Shown: positions 1 through 8,463 of the stretch, in pieces
How positions within the stretch are numbered: the first letter of the stretch is position 1
Layout of the letters: the number at the start of each line of letters is the position of its first letter
NCBI RefSeq assembly: GCF_016586355.1
Contig: NZ_BLYI01000050.1
Location: 1-64,000, forward strand
DNA: 64,000 bases
Direction of reading: 5' to 3'
Source of the DNA: Anaerostipes butyraticus
Lineage (GTDB): Bacteria > Bacillota > Clostridia > Lachnospirales > Lachnospiraceae
Program-made: the position numbers and the translations under genes
Notes under the pieces: generated by a model
What the model was told of the DNA's origin: nothing
The model's input: only the letters and a program-made list of their open reading frames with translations
The model's database searches: none

Positions 1-74
1 TCTGCAGCTGCCTTGACGCCAATTTCATCGGACAGTTCAAGAGCCTGTAGTTTGAATTCCTTATCGTATTGCAT
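1..74 (-). CDS. IS3-type transposase OrfA, N-terminal fragment
   Basis: The minus strand encodes a start codon at 74-72 followed by MQYDKEFKLQALELSDEIGV and then KAAA before the window ends. This is the typical opening of the small HTH_Tnp_1 protein (OrfA) of IS3-family insertion sequences. A good ribosome site (GGAAGGTGG) lies just upstream. The rest of the element is outside the window. The IS end probably lies near position 129, where a TG...CA-type terminus would abut the interrupted gene that follows. The family call rests on about 24 residues. Confidence 0.6.
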   Translation of the reverse strand, partial: MQYDKEFKLQALELSDEIGVKAAA

Positions 75-129
75 GTCTCCACCTTCCTTAATGATATATT
101 ATCATCTTTTGGTGGATTTAACGACTGCA
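75..129. mobile_element. Probable terminal region of the IS3-type element
   Basis: This non-coding stretch separates the transposase start from the truncated bacteriocin-associated gene. Read on the minus strand it begins TGCAGTCGTTAAATCCACC, which suits an IS3-family terminal inverted repeat. Only one end is visible, so neither the repeat nor a target duplication can be verified here. The boundary is inferred. Confidence 0.4.
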
Positions 130-134
130 TTTAA

Positions 135-1061
135 ATGATACTACTCCAGTTAGAACTGTATAATAACCATCACGCATTGTTATGTGATTATGCCGGTAGC
201 AGTGAAGCGCAAGGGCCATTTGGTGACTCTCGTCCATATTATGTACAGCAAACTATAATTGCAAACGAAAACTATTTAAAAGAATTTGCAAATATACATG
301 TAGACGGAACTTCATTAGACGAAAGTGCTTTTGCCACACCGACTGTATTGATTCCTGATATGTATAAAAATGACGAAAGCCTTATAAAAGAACATCTTGT
401 CGGAGAATATGATTTGTTGCTGAACTATAATCAAAATTACGGGATACAAGAAGAAACACGCACAAATGATTTTAATATTGTTTATATTGATGATAATTCT
501 ACTATAAAGGTCAATACAGAGGAAGGCTTTTCGGATATAACTGGCGGTATTATCATTGTCGATACAGGAGATTTTGGAGGCCTTTATTATTTAGATTCTT
601 TAAATAATAGAAGTTTGTTCTTTTCAGTACAATCAAGAGAAGAATTTTCTGCCCTGTTAACTAAATATGATCTGGAAAAGTTGGTTGTGGCAGGAACATT
701 GCTGACTCCGTACTTGACACAACTAGAAAGCGTAACGTTTGTCCTTAAAACCCTTTCGATGTTCGCTATCGTATTTGTGGTTTCACTGGTATTTATTTTA
801 TATATTTCAAATTATGTAGATGTTTTTGTTAACCGGAAACGATATGCTTTAAAAGAGATTATGGGCTTTTCTCATTTAAAAATACTAAAGAGCCGTTATA
901 TTGTTTTGGCAATAGAAACAATCGTATCAGCAGCCCTGACTGCAATAAATTATTACTTTGCGTGTTTTTTTGCAATCATGCTGCTGGACTTTCTGTTTTG
1001 TGAATTGTTATACCGGACTTATATCAAAAGGGCTTTACATGAAATCGAAAAGGGGGCATAA
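135..1061 (+). pseudogene. 5'-truncated bacteriocin-associated integral membrane protein (DUF1430-like)
   Basis: About 300 residues resemble the C-terminal half of the bacteriocin-associated integral membrane family (DUF1430-like, usually about 650-700 residues). There is a long extracytoplasmic stretch, a transmembrane helix near residues 208-230 (FAIVFVVSLVFILYIS), a basic loop (NRKRYALKEIMGFSHLKILK) and two further hydrophobic segments at the C-terminus. The family acts as the permease-like partner of lactococcin-972-type ABC ATPases, which matches the gene starting 2 bases downstream. The N-terminal half is missing, exactly where IS sequence ends. The ATG at 135 has no good ribosome site, so this is most likely a remnant. 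Confidence 0.65.
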
Positions 1062-1063
1062 CT

Positions 1064-1714
1064 ATGTCATTGATCGTGTTGAAAAATATTAAAAAGGAAT
1101 ATGGAAAAAAACAAGTTTTATTTAATGATTTGTCTTTAGAGATAGATCAAGGAGAATTTGTTGGCCTTATTGGAAAAAGCGGTGCAGGTAAAACAACACT
1201 TCTAAATATAATCGGACTGATTACTGATATATCGGCGGGAACGATAACGATTGGAAATTATAAAAATTTGTCCATGAAAAGCAAAAATGCTATGCTCCTT
1301 AGACGGCATACCATAGGTTATCTTTTTCAAAATTATGGGTTGGTAGAAGATGAAAGTGTATTATGGAATTTGAAATTGGCCCTTGAATATAAAAAAATAG
1401 GTAAAGGCGAGAAATTAAGAAAAATCAACAAGTACTTAAACCAGTTTGGTTTAGGTGATATGCTTAATAAGAAAATATATCAGTTGAGCGGAGGTGAACA
1501 GCAGCGAGTCGCTATTATTAAATTGATTCTGCAAGGAAGCAAAATCATATTAGCTGATGAACCCACTTCTGGACTTGATAAAGATAATGAAGCAGTAGTG
1601 ATGTCACTTCTAAAAAAATTGAATGAAAGTGGAGTTACAATAATTATGGTAACTCACAACCTGAACTTGTGCGACTATTTTTCCAGAGTAATAGATGTAG
1701 AAAAATATAGGTAA
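1064..1714 (+). CDS. Bacteriocin export/immunity ABC transporter ATP-binding protein (lactococcin 972 group-like)
   Basis: The 216-residue ATPase has a Walker A motif (GKSGAGKTT, near residue 37), an ABC signature (LSGGEQQRV, near 142) and a Walker B motif (IILADEP, near 161). The short single-domain form, directly after a DUF1430-like membrane protein, is the arrangement of the putative lactococcin-972-group bacteriocin exporters. It would energise export of, or immunity to, a bacteriocin at the membrane. Because its membrane partner is truncated by the IS, the system is probably non-functional here although the ATPase is intact. Its composition is AT-rich compared with the backbone genes after 1986. 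Confidence 0.75.
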   Translation: MSLIVLKNIKKEYGKKQVLFNDLSLEIDQGEFVGLIGKSGAGKTTLLNIIGLITDISAGTITIGNYKNLSMKSKNAMLLRRHTIGYLFQNYGLVEDESVLWNLKLALEYKKIGKGEKLRKINKYLNQFGLGDMLNKKIYQLSGGEQQRVAIIKLILQGSKIILADEPTSGLDKDNEAVVMSLLKKLNESGVTIIMVTHNLNLCDYFSRVIDVEKYR

Positions 1715-1769
1715 GACATTTGAAAAAATTGGATAAAGCTGATTGTATATTACAAGGTAAGTAGGTACG

Positions 1770-1952
1770 GATGATCAGCTACTTACAAGAGAATAAATCC
1801 ACGAAGCAGTCTGGGATGATATTCCTATAAGTGTGTATGCAAAGGTCGAATGTATGATTTACAGTATCCGGAAGAAACTCAGGGCTTATACTGACAGGCA
1901 ATATATCCAGACTGTCTGGGGAGTAGGATACACATTTGATCCGGGAACATAA
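1770..1952 (+). pseudogene. Remnant of an OmpR-type winged-helix gene
   Basis: An open frame ending at TAA 1950-1952 reads LLTRE, a stop at 1794-1796, then IHEAVWDDIPI and a stretch ending YIQTVWGVGYTFDPGT. This matches the second half of the orphan winged-helix proteins found intact at 18412, 21362, 25718 and 35720 (compare TKEQIYQAVW and YIQTVWGVGYKFVDVPGE). The in-frame stop falls where those proteins have Gln, and the N-terminal part is absent. Like the intact copies, it sits at the 3' end of a bacteriocin-related transporter module. Confidence 0.7.
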
Positions 1953-1977
1953 AAGGAGCCGTCCGTGAGGGCGGCTC
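1951..1977 (-). terminator. Intrinsic terminator of the Fic-end operon
   Basis: The stem GAGCCG/CGGCTC (1956-1961 with 72-77 of the same line), extended by two more pairs around a GTGA loop, is followed on the minus strand by TTTT. It lies 9 bases beyond the stop codon of the Fic gene, so it probably ends the leftward backbone operon. Confidence 0.75.
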
Positions 1978-1985
1978 AAAGTCAT

Positions 1986-2717
1986 TTAGTCTTCGCCAAG
2001 AAAATAGTCCACTTTCTTAGCATATTCTTCCTGCTCTTCCTTAAACAGTTCTTCCAGAAGTCCGGTTTTTCCGGTTTCCCGGTATTCCTTCAGCCCTTCG
2101 ATGTATCTGCCCCGGAACTTGTCTTCAATGACCACCGGCGTCAGATCTGCTTTTAAGCATTCCCGAAACAGGATCAGCCTGCCGGTCCTGCCGTTGCCGT
2201 CCTGGAAAGGATGCAGCGCCTCATACCGGGCATGGAACTGAGCCATGACGGAAAGAGTCTTGACTGAGATTCCGTGATACCAGGCGAGAAGTTCCCGTAT
2301 TTTTTCCGGCACCTCTTTAGGAAGGGCGGTTTCATACATTCCCACCATATTTGGACGTTCTTTATAATCCCCGATGGCATAGCCGTTGGCTCGGTCTTCA
2401 AACACACCGCTTTTCAGTTCAAAGTGGAACGCCTTAATGAGTTCCTCGCTCAAAGGCTCATCCAGCGTGTCAATCATCTTATTGAACATCAGGAAGTGGC
2501 CGTTGGTTTCCTCTACATCTTTGGCCCGGTAATAATCATCACTACGGGGCAGCATACCGGTGTCAAACAGAGAGGCGGTCTGCTCCTCATTCAGTGTAGA
2601 GCCTTCGATCTTATTGGAGTTGTAAGCCAGCGTCCGCTGGGTATAGGCGTAGATACCGGAGCGGTCAAATTTCTTCCGCTCAATCCGGAAACGCCGGATC
2701 AGTTCTTCGTTCTTCAT
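1986..2717 (-). CDS. fic: Fic-domain protein (predicted AMP-transferase) with N-terminal inhibitory motif
   Basis: The 243-residue protein carries the Fic catalytic motif HPFQDGNGRTGR near residues 167-178, with the His needed for nucleotidyl transfer and the anion-binding GNGRTGR. Near the N-terminus, S34-N-K-I-E38-G39 fits the (S/T)xxxE(G/N) inhibitory helix, so this looks like a self-inhibited (class II) Fic enzyme. These usually attach AMP to Tyr, Thr or Ser of a target protein; no target is evident. It is the last gene of the leftward backbone operon. There is no separate antitoxin next to it, which agrees with an internal inhibitory motif. Confidence 0.88.
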   Translation of the reverse strand: MKNEELIRRFRIERKKFDRSGIYAYTQRTLAYNSNKIEGSTLNEEQTASLFDTGMLPRSDDYYRAKDVEETNGHFLMFNKMIDTLDEPLSEELIKAFHFELKSGVFEDRANGYAIGDYKERPNMVGMYETALPKEVPEKIRELLAWYHGISVKTLSVMAQFHARYEALHPFQDGNGRTGRLILFRECLKADLTPVVIEDKFRGRYIEGLKEYRETGKTGLLEELFKEEQEEYAKKVDYFLGED

Positions 2718-2811
2718 AGGAAATCGCTCCTTCTTATTCTCAATGAGTCTATTTTACCATACTGCCGGGACAAGATACAGAGGGGATTTTCTGTCGGATC
2801 TAACAGAAATC

Positions 2812-3111
2812 TCAAGCCTGGGATGCAGGCTGTCCGTTGGGGAGTTGTAGTTCCAGTTCCGCAATCTGCCATTCCATCCAGTCTCCATGAACGACAGCAG
2901 TAGCAGACCAGCCTTCCAGGAAACTGTATTCCCGGTCAGAATCTTCTTGTTCCACTCCATCCAGAGCGTTTTCATAGGCAGTTTTCATTGCTGCGTACAC
3001 TTTCTCGTAGTCGGTGCTGACGATGGGATCTGTCAGACCGTCCGTATACCCGTGTAAAACATAAATCTTTATCGGTGTATTTCCTTGCGTATTCTTGCAG
3101 ACATTTGTCAT
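2812..3111 (-). CDS. Conserved element protein of unknown function (99 aa)
   Basis: The start ATG (3111-3109) overlaps the stop of the upstream gene as TGATG, so the two are translationally coupled. The protein is acidic with no membrane segment or recognised motif and ends in a Pro/Gln-rich tail. Its place in a tight minus-strand series of small genes suggests an ICE accessory function. I do not recognise the family. Confidence 0.6.
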   Translation of the reverse strand: MTNVCKNTQGNTPIKIYVLHGYTDGLTDPIVSTDYEKVYAAMKTAYENALDGVEQEDSDREYSFLEGWSATAVVHGDWMEWQIAELELQLPNGQPASQA

Positions 3112-3650
3112 CAGGCGGCCTCCTTTTCACGTCCGGGCCAGGTAATATGGCACTCACATTCGGTCAGCTCCGGATCGTGCTCTAAAGCTCCATAAACTGC
3201 CTCCCGCTCTTCGGCGGAATCATATTCTTTATCCAGCTTAATGACTTCTGCCTGAATAAAGGGAGCGTTTGTATACGAGGCGGTAACAATGCCGTCCTCC
3301 ATGACCAGCACCACACGGGGCGCCGGTTCTGTATGCAGGCGCAGTTCACCGTTTAAAATCTGTTTCTCGATTGCATCGATCACGTTCTCCATCGTAACAT
3401 GATAGGAAACATTGCTGTCCTCCAGTTTCTCATACAGTTCATAGGCTGTACACAGGATATCTGTCTCATGTTCAAGTGTCTGATAGGGAAGGTTACAAAG
3501 TCCGATCCTGTCCTGTCGCCGGTCTTCGCATTGCCCGATAAAATCCTGGAAAAAGCAGTGCTTTTTGTAGATTTCATGCGCTTCCCGTATTTGCGGAAAA
3601 GTTAGTGCAAAAGCGAGTTCTTCTGGTGTTTCATTTCTTTCTATTATCAT
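3111..3650 (-). CDS. Conserved element protein of unknown function (179 aa)
   Basis: I place the start at 3650, giving MIIERNETPEELAF, because an AAAGGAG site lies 10 bases upstream and the ATG overlaps the preceding gene's stop as ATGA. A longer frame to 3758 lacks a ribosome site and would overlap the neighbour's coding sequence. The protein is soluble and acidic with a central helical region and no motif that I recognise. It is coupled to the genes on both sides. Confidence 0.65.
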   Translation of the reverse strand: MIIERNETPEELAFALTFPQIREAHEIYKKHCFFQDFIGQCEDRRQDRIGLCNLPYQTLEHETDILCTAYELYEKLEDSNVSYHVTMENVIDAIEKQILNGELRLHTEPAPRVVLVMEDGIVTASYTNAPFIQAEVIKLDKEYDSAEEREAVYGALEHDPELTECECHITWPGREKEAA

Positions 3651-4222
3651 AGTTTTTGTTCTCCTTTCTGAAGGAGGGCTGCGCCTGGCAGCACAGCATC
3701 CTCCTGTTTCCTGTAAATCAGTAATGTTCCCCGTAAATCCAGCGGCTGGTCTATCCATCCCCCGTCCTGGTAGATCTGTCTGGTCAGGGTATTATAGATG
3801 ACCGGCGTTTTTTCGATATCCGCAAGGTCAGCCACCAGACAGGTTTCCCGGTCAATATAGGGCCAGAGTGCAGCTTCGATCTCTTCCCGCAGCTTCAGTG
3901 CCAACCGGTGGATCTTCGACACGTCATAGTCTCTGGTCAGGCTTTTTCCAATCTCCTTTGGCATCCGGGAGCGGTCAATGGCAGCCTGTACCACAGCTGT
4001 CTGTTCATCCAGAGAAAAATTCGGATTGATCAGAAGGTGGTGGCAGGCGACGAGAAGGACAAATTCCTGGACGCTTTCCCGGATCTGCGCCTTCAGCTCC
4101 TCATAAGGAATACGGTATACGCTCTTTAAAGTTTCCAGAGGAACCCGTTCCCGGTTGAGCTTCAGGGTGGAGAGCAGCTTTTGCAGGCTGCTCCCCCGTT
4201 CATAAATATCAGTCAAGCGCAC
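3647..4222 (-). CDS. Conserved element protein of unknown function (191 aa)
   Basis: This is a soluble, mostly helical protein starting MRLTDIYERGSSLQKLL. No signal peptide, membrane segment or catalytic motif is visible. It overlaps its upstream neighbour by 10 bases and its downstream neighbour by an ATGA overlap, so it belongs to the same leftward operon as the sigma-like factor at 4469. The family is unrecognised. Confidence 0.65.
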   Translation of the reverse strand: MRLTDIYERGSSLQKLLSTLKLNRERVPLETLKSVYRIPYEELKAQIRESVQEFVLLVACHHLLINPNFSLDEQTAVVQAAIDRSRMPKEIGKSLTRDYDVSKIHRLALKLREEIEAALWPYIDRETCLVADLADIEKTPVIYNTLTRQIYQDGGWIDQPLDLRGTLLIYRKQEDAVLPGAALLQKGEQKL

Positions 4223-4461
4223 ATCACCTCAATCTCTGCCGGACGGCGAGCATAGGTCAAATAGTAAACGGTGTTTTCAGTTTCAAATACGACGCCGTCC
4301 TGCGATACCTCCAGGATCTGCTGGACCAGGGAAGTAGACAGGGACCGGGAGCCTGCTAGGATCCAGGCCCGCTCATGCAGACGCAGGGGCAGGCTGAGAG
4401 TGGCGGTCAGATGGATCTGTGTCTTTTTTACTGGCATAGCCGTGATTTTTTCATTCGTCAT
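4213..4461 (-). CDS. Small element protein of unknown function (82 aa)
   Basis: I choose ATG at 4461 (MTNEKITAMPVKKTQ) because a GGAGGT site precedes it by 11 bases. A longer frame to 4563 would run through the end of the upstream sigma-like gene. The protein is a short beta-rich polypeptide (IHLTATLSLPLRLHERAWIL), perhaps a small regulatory or structural component. Start choice is moderately uncertain; an internal ATG at MPVKK is possible. Confidence 0.55.
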   Translation of the reverse strand: MTNEKITAMPVKKTQIHLTATLSLPLRLHERAWILAGSRSLSTSLVQQILEVSQDGVVFETENTVYYLTYARRPAEIEVMCA

Positions 4462-4468
4462 AAAAGAG

Positions 4469-5005
4469 TCACACCTCCATTCCATCCAGACTCCGTACTT
4501 TTCTGCGGAGGCGGTAGAACCGGCTGTGTACCCCGTGGGATGTAATATTACAGATCTCGGCAATTTCGTGGTAGGTGTAGCCGTCCGCCTGCAGATGGAC
4601 CACCTGGCGCTCCTTCGGCGTCAGATAAGCCAGAAGCGCCAGCAGGCGGTTCCGGTCATCCATTGCCTCTGCCAGACGTTCCTGCCGGGTGGGAAGAAAA
4701 GCGTCCAGTTCAGCGGTATCTTCCTGATACTCCTCCAGATAAGCCCGGCGCATGGGCCGGTTCTGTTTTTTCCATTCCGTTGCCAGTGCATCCCGCATGG
4801 CGATGCGGGCGATGGTGGAGAAGCGGTACTGCTGAAGTTCCGGTTTCTCCAGATAATCCTGTACGGCTTTCAGATAGCCAAAGACAGCGGTATCGTAGTA
4901 ATCCTCGATATTCAGGTGGCGTCCGTTCAGATACTGATAGATAAAATCATGGTGCTTCTCTGCGAAAATTCTCTGTTCTTCTGTTAATGGGTGCAATGCT
5001 TTCAT
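4469..5005 (-). CDS. Sigma-70-family-like RNA polymerase sigma factor
   Basis: The 178-residue protein has a region-2-like helix (DYYDTAVFGYLKAVQDYL, then FSTIARIAMRDALATEW) and a C-terminal region-4 helix-turn-helix (LTPKERQVVHLQADGYTYHEIAEICNITSHGVHSRFYRLRRKV). This is the usual shape of small sigma-like factors on Firmicutes ICEs. The ATG at 5005 (MKALHPL) is well spaced from AAGGACGA; the ATG 6 bases upstream would be too close. It may direct transcription of element genes; its target promoters are not identified. Confidence 0.78.
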   Translation of the reverse strand: MKALHPLTEEQRIFAEKHHDFIYQYLNGRHLNIEDYYDTAVFGYLKAVQDYLEKPELQQYRFSTIARIAMRDALATEWKKQNRPMRRAYLEEYQEDTAELDAFLPTRQERLAEAMDDRNRLLALLAYLTPKERQVVHLQADGYTYHEIAEICNITSHGVHSRFYRLRRKVRSLDGMEV

Positions 5006-5020
5006 AATCATTCGTCCTTT

Positions 5021-5548
5021 CTATTCATTCGGTTTGCATTTACGGGTAATCATGTTTGCTATCAGGCGTGTGCAGTTACACTCGGCGCCCGATAAGCACC
5101 GTCCTGGCTCCGGGATCAGCAATAGCGCTGCTTTTTTAGAAGCCAGAGCTAAAGTGACCGGAAACAGTGCGGCAACCTTCCGGGAGCAGTCGGGAACTGG
5201 CGGGCAGAGACCTGATTGAGAAAACATTTCTCTGCCCTCCTGGATAAGAGAGCGCAGTTCCTCTGTGATCTGTGCGCCTTCTGGCAGATAGCAGCCTTTG
5301 GATGCCAGGATGCAGTCAGTGCTGCTGATGGCAAGCCCGCAGCGGATGTTCTTATAGAGAGGCTCCAGGAAATCCCAAAGTTCTTTGGAACCGGTATTCC
5401 GGGGCGTACACTTCCGGATGCGGATGGTTGTCCCGTCCGTGGCAATCTCCAGGGTGCTGCCGCTGCGGATGCCTGTTTCTTTGCGGATATCCGCAGGGAT
5501 GATGATGCGCCCCTGGGTATCCATGTTTCGTATCACGGCAATACTCAT
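5021..5548 (-). CDS. AbrB/SpoVT-type transcriptional regulator
   Basis: The N-terminal 45 residues (MSIAVIRNMDTQGRIIIPAD, then IRKETGIRSGSTLEI) form a SpoVT/AbrB swapped-hairpin DNA-binding domain. The remaining ~130 residues have several Cys (CPPVPDC, CNCTR) and may be a ligand-sensing domain like the GAF-type domain of SpoVT. I place the start at 5548, with AAAGGACGG upstream; a longer frame to 6022 lacks support and overlaps the next gene. It lies just downstream of the unknown 228-residue gene and may control the backbone operon. Confidence 0.8.
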   Translation of the reverse strand: MSIAVIRNMDTQGRIIIPADIRKETGIRSGSTLEIATDGTTIRIRKCTPRNTGSKELWDFLEPLYKNIRCGLAISSTDCILASKGCYLPEGAQITEELRSLIQEGREMFSQSGLCPPVPDCSRKVAALFPVTLALASKKAALLLIPEPGRCLSGAECNCTRLIANMITRKCKPNE

Positions 5549-5631
5549 AAAAACCGTCCTTTCTCTTACGCCGGAACAGAAAAAGAAGCGGGGCTTCCGC
5601 TTCCTTTCCTGCATGGCTGTATCGTGTGTTT

Positions 5632-6318
5632 CTATGCTGCGTATGGGTAAGGCTGCCGCTGCATCTGCTGGCGCTGGGCCTGCTGATTTGCGAGCATCTC
5701 TTTCCCGTTTGAGATCAGCGGCGGGGCAATGCAGCGCTCCCACTCGGTCACATAGGCATCCACCCGCTTTAAGAGCAGGTAGAGATCCATGTCTGTAAGC
5801 TGGATAAAGGCAGATTTGTCCATCTGGAAGCTGCCGGACTGCATATAGGAGCCGCCGTTTCGATTCTGTACTTTGATCCCCCTTCCGTTTATGATCTGGA
5901 TCCGCCACGGGTTCTTCATTTCCCTGCCATCGGATGCCCGAGCGTGCCTGGAAATGGAAAACTGCTGTGCGGTGGAGTACCCGTACTGATCGGGTTCCCC
6001 AAAGATCTTGCTGATACTCCATTCATATTCCTGAAAGCCTGCGGTAAGACGGGTGAGGAAAAACTGCACCTGCTCCGGGCTTAAATGGAACCGGGTGATG
6101 ATGTTGCGGTCCCCGGTGCCGTTGGAATAATCCTGGATGGATACGCCGATGAGGGAGTGAACCTTATGGTTGTTCTCTGAGAACTCTCCTTTGGCGTGTA
6201 TCTGTGCATAGCTGCCAGGCAAAGCGGCCCGCAGCCGGTCATGAAAAGAAATCAGTTTTTTGTCATTCTGGACTTTACAGATCTGATCCGATGCCAGATT
6301 CTGGTAAGACTGACTCAT
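5632..6318 (-). CDS. Conserved element protein of unknown function (228 aa)
   Basis: This soluble protein has a mixed alpha/beta core and a Gln-rich C-terminal tail (ANQQAQRQQMQRQPYPYAA). No catalytic motif is recognised. It sits between the VWA/AAA+ pair and the AbrB regulator in the leftward backbone operon. Low-complexity Gln/Tyr tails are common on DNA-processing accessory proteins, but that is only suggestive. Confidence 0.65.
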   Translation of the reverse strand: MSQSYQNLASDQICKVQNDKKLISFHDRLRAALPGSYAQIHAKGEFSENNHKVHSLIGVSIQDYSNGTGDRNIITRFHLSPEQVQFFLTRLTAGFQEYEWSISKIFGEPDQYGYSTAQQFSISRHARASDGREMKNPWRIQIINGRGIKVQNRNGGSYMQSGSFQMDKSAFIQLTDMDLYLLLKRVDAYVTEWERCIAPPLISNGKEMLANQQAQRQQMQRQPYPYAA

Positions 6319-6341
6319 AAGTTATCCCTTCTTTCTATGAT

Positions 6342-8459
6342 TTATTTGAGGTACTGCTTGACGAGGAGCGTCAGGTTTTTCGGCAGGTTATCCAGACGGG
6401 TAATGTCCAGGAACCCTTCCTGATAGATGCGCTGGATGGCATCCTTGTCCTCTCCAATGGCTGCCGCAAACAGCACAATATTTTGTCTGGCGTATTCCTT
6501 CTTGATTCCCCGCAGGTCCGCCTCTGCCTCCGTGCCGCGATAACCGGTATCGGCTGGCTGACCGTCGGAGATCAGGATCAGAAGTTTCCGGTTCTCCGGT
6601 CTTTTCGCCAGATGCTCTGCAACAAAGCGGAGCGCTGCGCCGTCCCTGTTGCCGCTGCGGTCTATCATATCCATCAGCCGGTAGCGGTCATTCTCGTCCA
6701 CAGAGTCAAACTCTGCATAGGAATAGAGGGCTACGCCCCGGTAATCCGTGGAATGGCCATAGATGGTCACCGGGATCCCCAGGCTGACACAGAAGTCATA
6801 AAGGACAATGGCTGTCTTTCTGGCGTGAGTGATACGGTCACCCCAGCCCATAGATCCGCTTTCGTCAATCAGGAGCCCTACTGCCAGCCGCTGTTCATCG
6901 GCTGGGAGCCTGGTCCGGATGAAGAAAGAACCGTCCTGGTGATGAAAGGAGCGCATATCGAGCCGCCGTCCATAAAGAAGGTTCTTCTGTTTTCCGCCTT
7001 CCGCCTCCTCTTTTAAGAGGGGCAGGATGGAACTCTGCAGGCGCTTGGAAGCCCTGAGAAGAGGAGGTGCAACTTCCTCATACTGCCGGATCAGCCGGTC
7101 TGGGATGTCCTGTACCCGATGAATGGTCACATGGATACCGGCATGGGCATTTCCGTAATGGATATCATTTGCTGCTTTCTGTAATTCTTCTGTCAGCTGC
7201 TGTTCATAGGCTGCCTGCGCTTTTTCTGTTGCGGCTTCATTTAAGACACGGGCAATATCTGATGCCGCATCCTCATAGCCGGTGCCGGCATACTGGGATG
7301 CGTAGGTTACGCCCGGATCATTGCCGTCTAAAATAGCGCTGGTCTTGGCAAGGGCAATCCGCCCGCCTTCCTCCGCCATCACTTTTTCCGCTTCCTTCAG
7401 GCTTTCCTGACGGCCTTTGGAAGAAAAGAAATCTGCGTCTTGCGGATCGGTGCCTGCGCCTCCTTTGGCGGAAGGGATATTTTTTACCTCTCCACCACCT
7501 TTTCCCAGAGGAATGGGCGTGCCGCCTGCAATCTGCTGATCCAGAAGATCCTGAAGCTCCTCTGTTGCTTCCGTTTCATCCTGGTGTTCCAGCTTCTCCC
7601 GCATTTCTTCTACCAGCGGTTTGATAAAGTCCCAGAACAGGACAAGCAGGCAGTTTGTCGCAGTCAGCCGTTCCCTGATTGACGGTGCCTCCAGCGCTGT
7701 GTCGATATACTCCATGCCGTCGGTCAGCACATCCAGATATTCGCTGTCGCTGTGGTAGCGGTTACTGATGGTGCCGGACCGGCAATAGGCCAGAAGCAGG
7801 TTGGTTGCAATCGTAAACGGCTGGTAGTCCCGGCTGAGCTGTTCGTGAAGATCCGGAATCTGCTCCAGCATCCGCAGGTTATTGAGCTGGATGCCCTTTC
7901 GGAAGCTGCCGGGAAAGGCAGCGCACATCCTTGCTTCAATATAGATGTCTTCCAGGATGTTCTGAAGAGAAGCCGCACAGGTCTGCAAGGTCAGAGATAC
8001 GGCCTTGTCTTTTTCCTGCAGGGCGTCCAGGATCTCCGTCTGGTTTATCTGATAAGCCGGCAGCTCCACGGAAGGATCTTCCGGGTAAAAAGAGCCGTTC
8101 CCCAGGTTTGTCAGGTAGAGGTTTCTCGTGGTGAAATCTGTAAATAAAAGATGCGCCGTCTCATGTCCGGTCATCCCTACCAGGCTCAGCGCCCGCAGGA
8201 AGCGGGACGGAAAGCTCTGGGTAACATGGTTTGCCGCATTCAGGTAGATCTTGTAAGAGTCTGTGTAAGCCAGTGCCGCACCATCGGATTCATCCCAGGA
8301 AATCAGTGCCTGCAGGCCGTAGCAGTAACGCCCGGTAGCAGCACGTGCCTGGGAGGTCAGATACTGATGGAAGGCAGAGGATGTAAAAAATTCCTGATCG
8401 GTAATGGAAGATTCCTCTTCCCGGATCATCTGCTTTAATTTTTTCTGGTTGCTGTTCAA
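6342..8459 (-). CDS. VWA-domain protein, CobT-like partner of a MoxR ATPase
   Basis: The 705-residue protein ends in a von Willebrand A domain with an intact MIDAS motif (LLIDESGSMGWG near residue 528; DxSxS) and later Thr/Asp candidates (ISDGQP). The N-terminal part contains a GHETAHLLF-type helix. The layout resembles the CobT/NorD group of VWA proteins, which act with MoxR/CobS-type AAA+ ATPases as chaperone-like pairs that insert cofactors or remodel targets. The matching ATPase lies at 8735-10549. The client on this element is unknown. No membrane segment is visible, so both partners should be cytoplasmic. Confidence 0.85.
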   Translation of the reverse strand: MNSNQKKLKQMIREEESSITDQEFFTSSAFHQYLTSQARAATGRYCYGLQALISWDESDGAALAYTDSYKIYLNAANHVTQSFPSRFLRALSLVGMTGHETAHLLFTDFTTRNLYLTNLGNGSFYPEDPSVELPAYQINQTEILDALQEKDKAVSLTLQTCAASLQNILEDIYIEARMCAAFPGSFRKGIQLNNLRMLEQIPDLHEQLSRDYQPFTIATNLLLAYCRSGTISNRYHSDSEYLDVLTDGMEYIDTALEAPSIRERLTATNCLLVLFWDFIKPLVEEMREKLEHQDETEATEELQDLLDQQIAGGTPIPLGKGGGEVKNIPSAKGGAGTDPQDADFFSSKGRQESLKEAEKVMAEEGGRIALAKTSAILDGNDPGVTYASQYAGTGYEDAASDIARVLNEAATEKAQAAYEQQLTEELQKAANDIHYGNAHAGIHVTIHRVQDIPDRLIRQYEEVAPPLLRASKRLQSSILPLLKEEAEGGKQKNLLYGRRLDMRSFHHQDGSFFIRTRLPADEQRLAVGLLIDESGSMGWGDRITHARKTAIVLYDFCVSLGIPVTIYGHSTDYRGVALYSYAEFDSVDENDRYRLMDMIDRSGNRDGAALRFVAEHLAKRPENRKLLILISDGQPADTGYRGTEAEADLRGIKKEYARQNIVLFAAAIGEDKDAIQRIYQEGFLDITRLDNLPKNLTLLVKQYLK

Positions 8460-8463
8460 AATT

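Noticed and set aside
3651-3758. N-terminal extension of the 179-residue protein
   Set aside because: The extension lacks a ribosome site and overlaps the neighbouring gene; the ATGA-coupled start at 3650 is far better.
5549-6022. Long upstream extension of the AbrB regulator
   Set aside because: It would run antiparallel in codon sense to the upstream gene's coding frame; the AbrB domain begins exactly at 5548 with a ribosome site.
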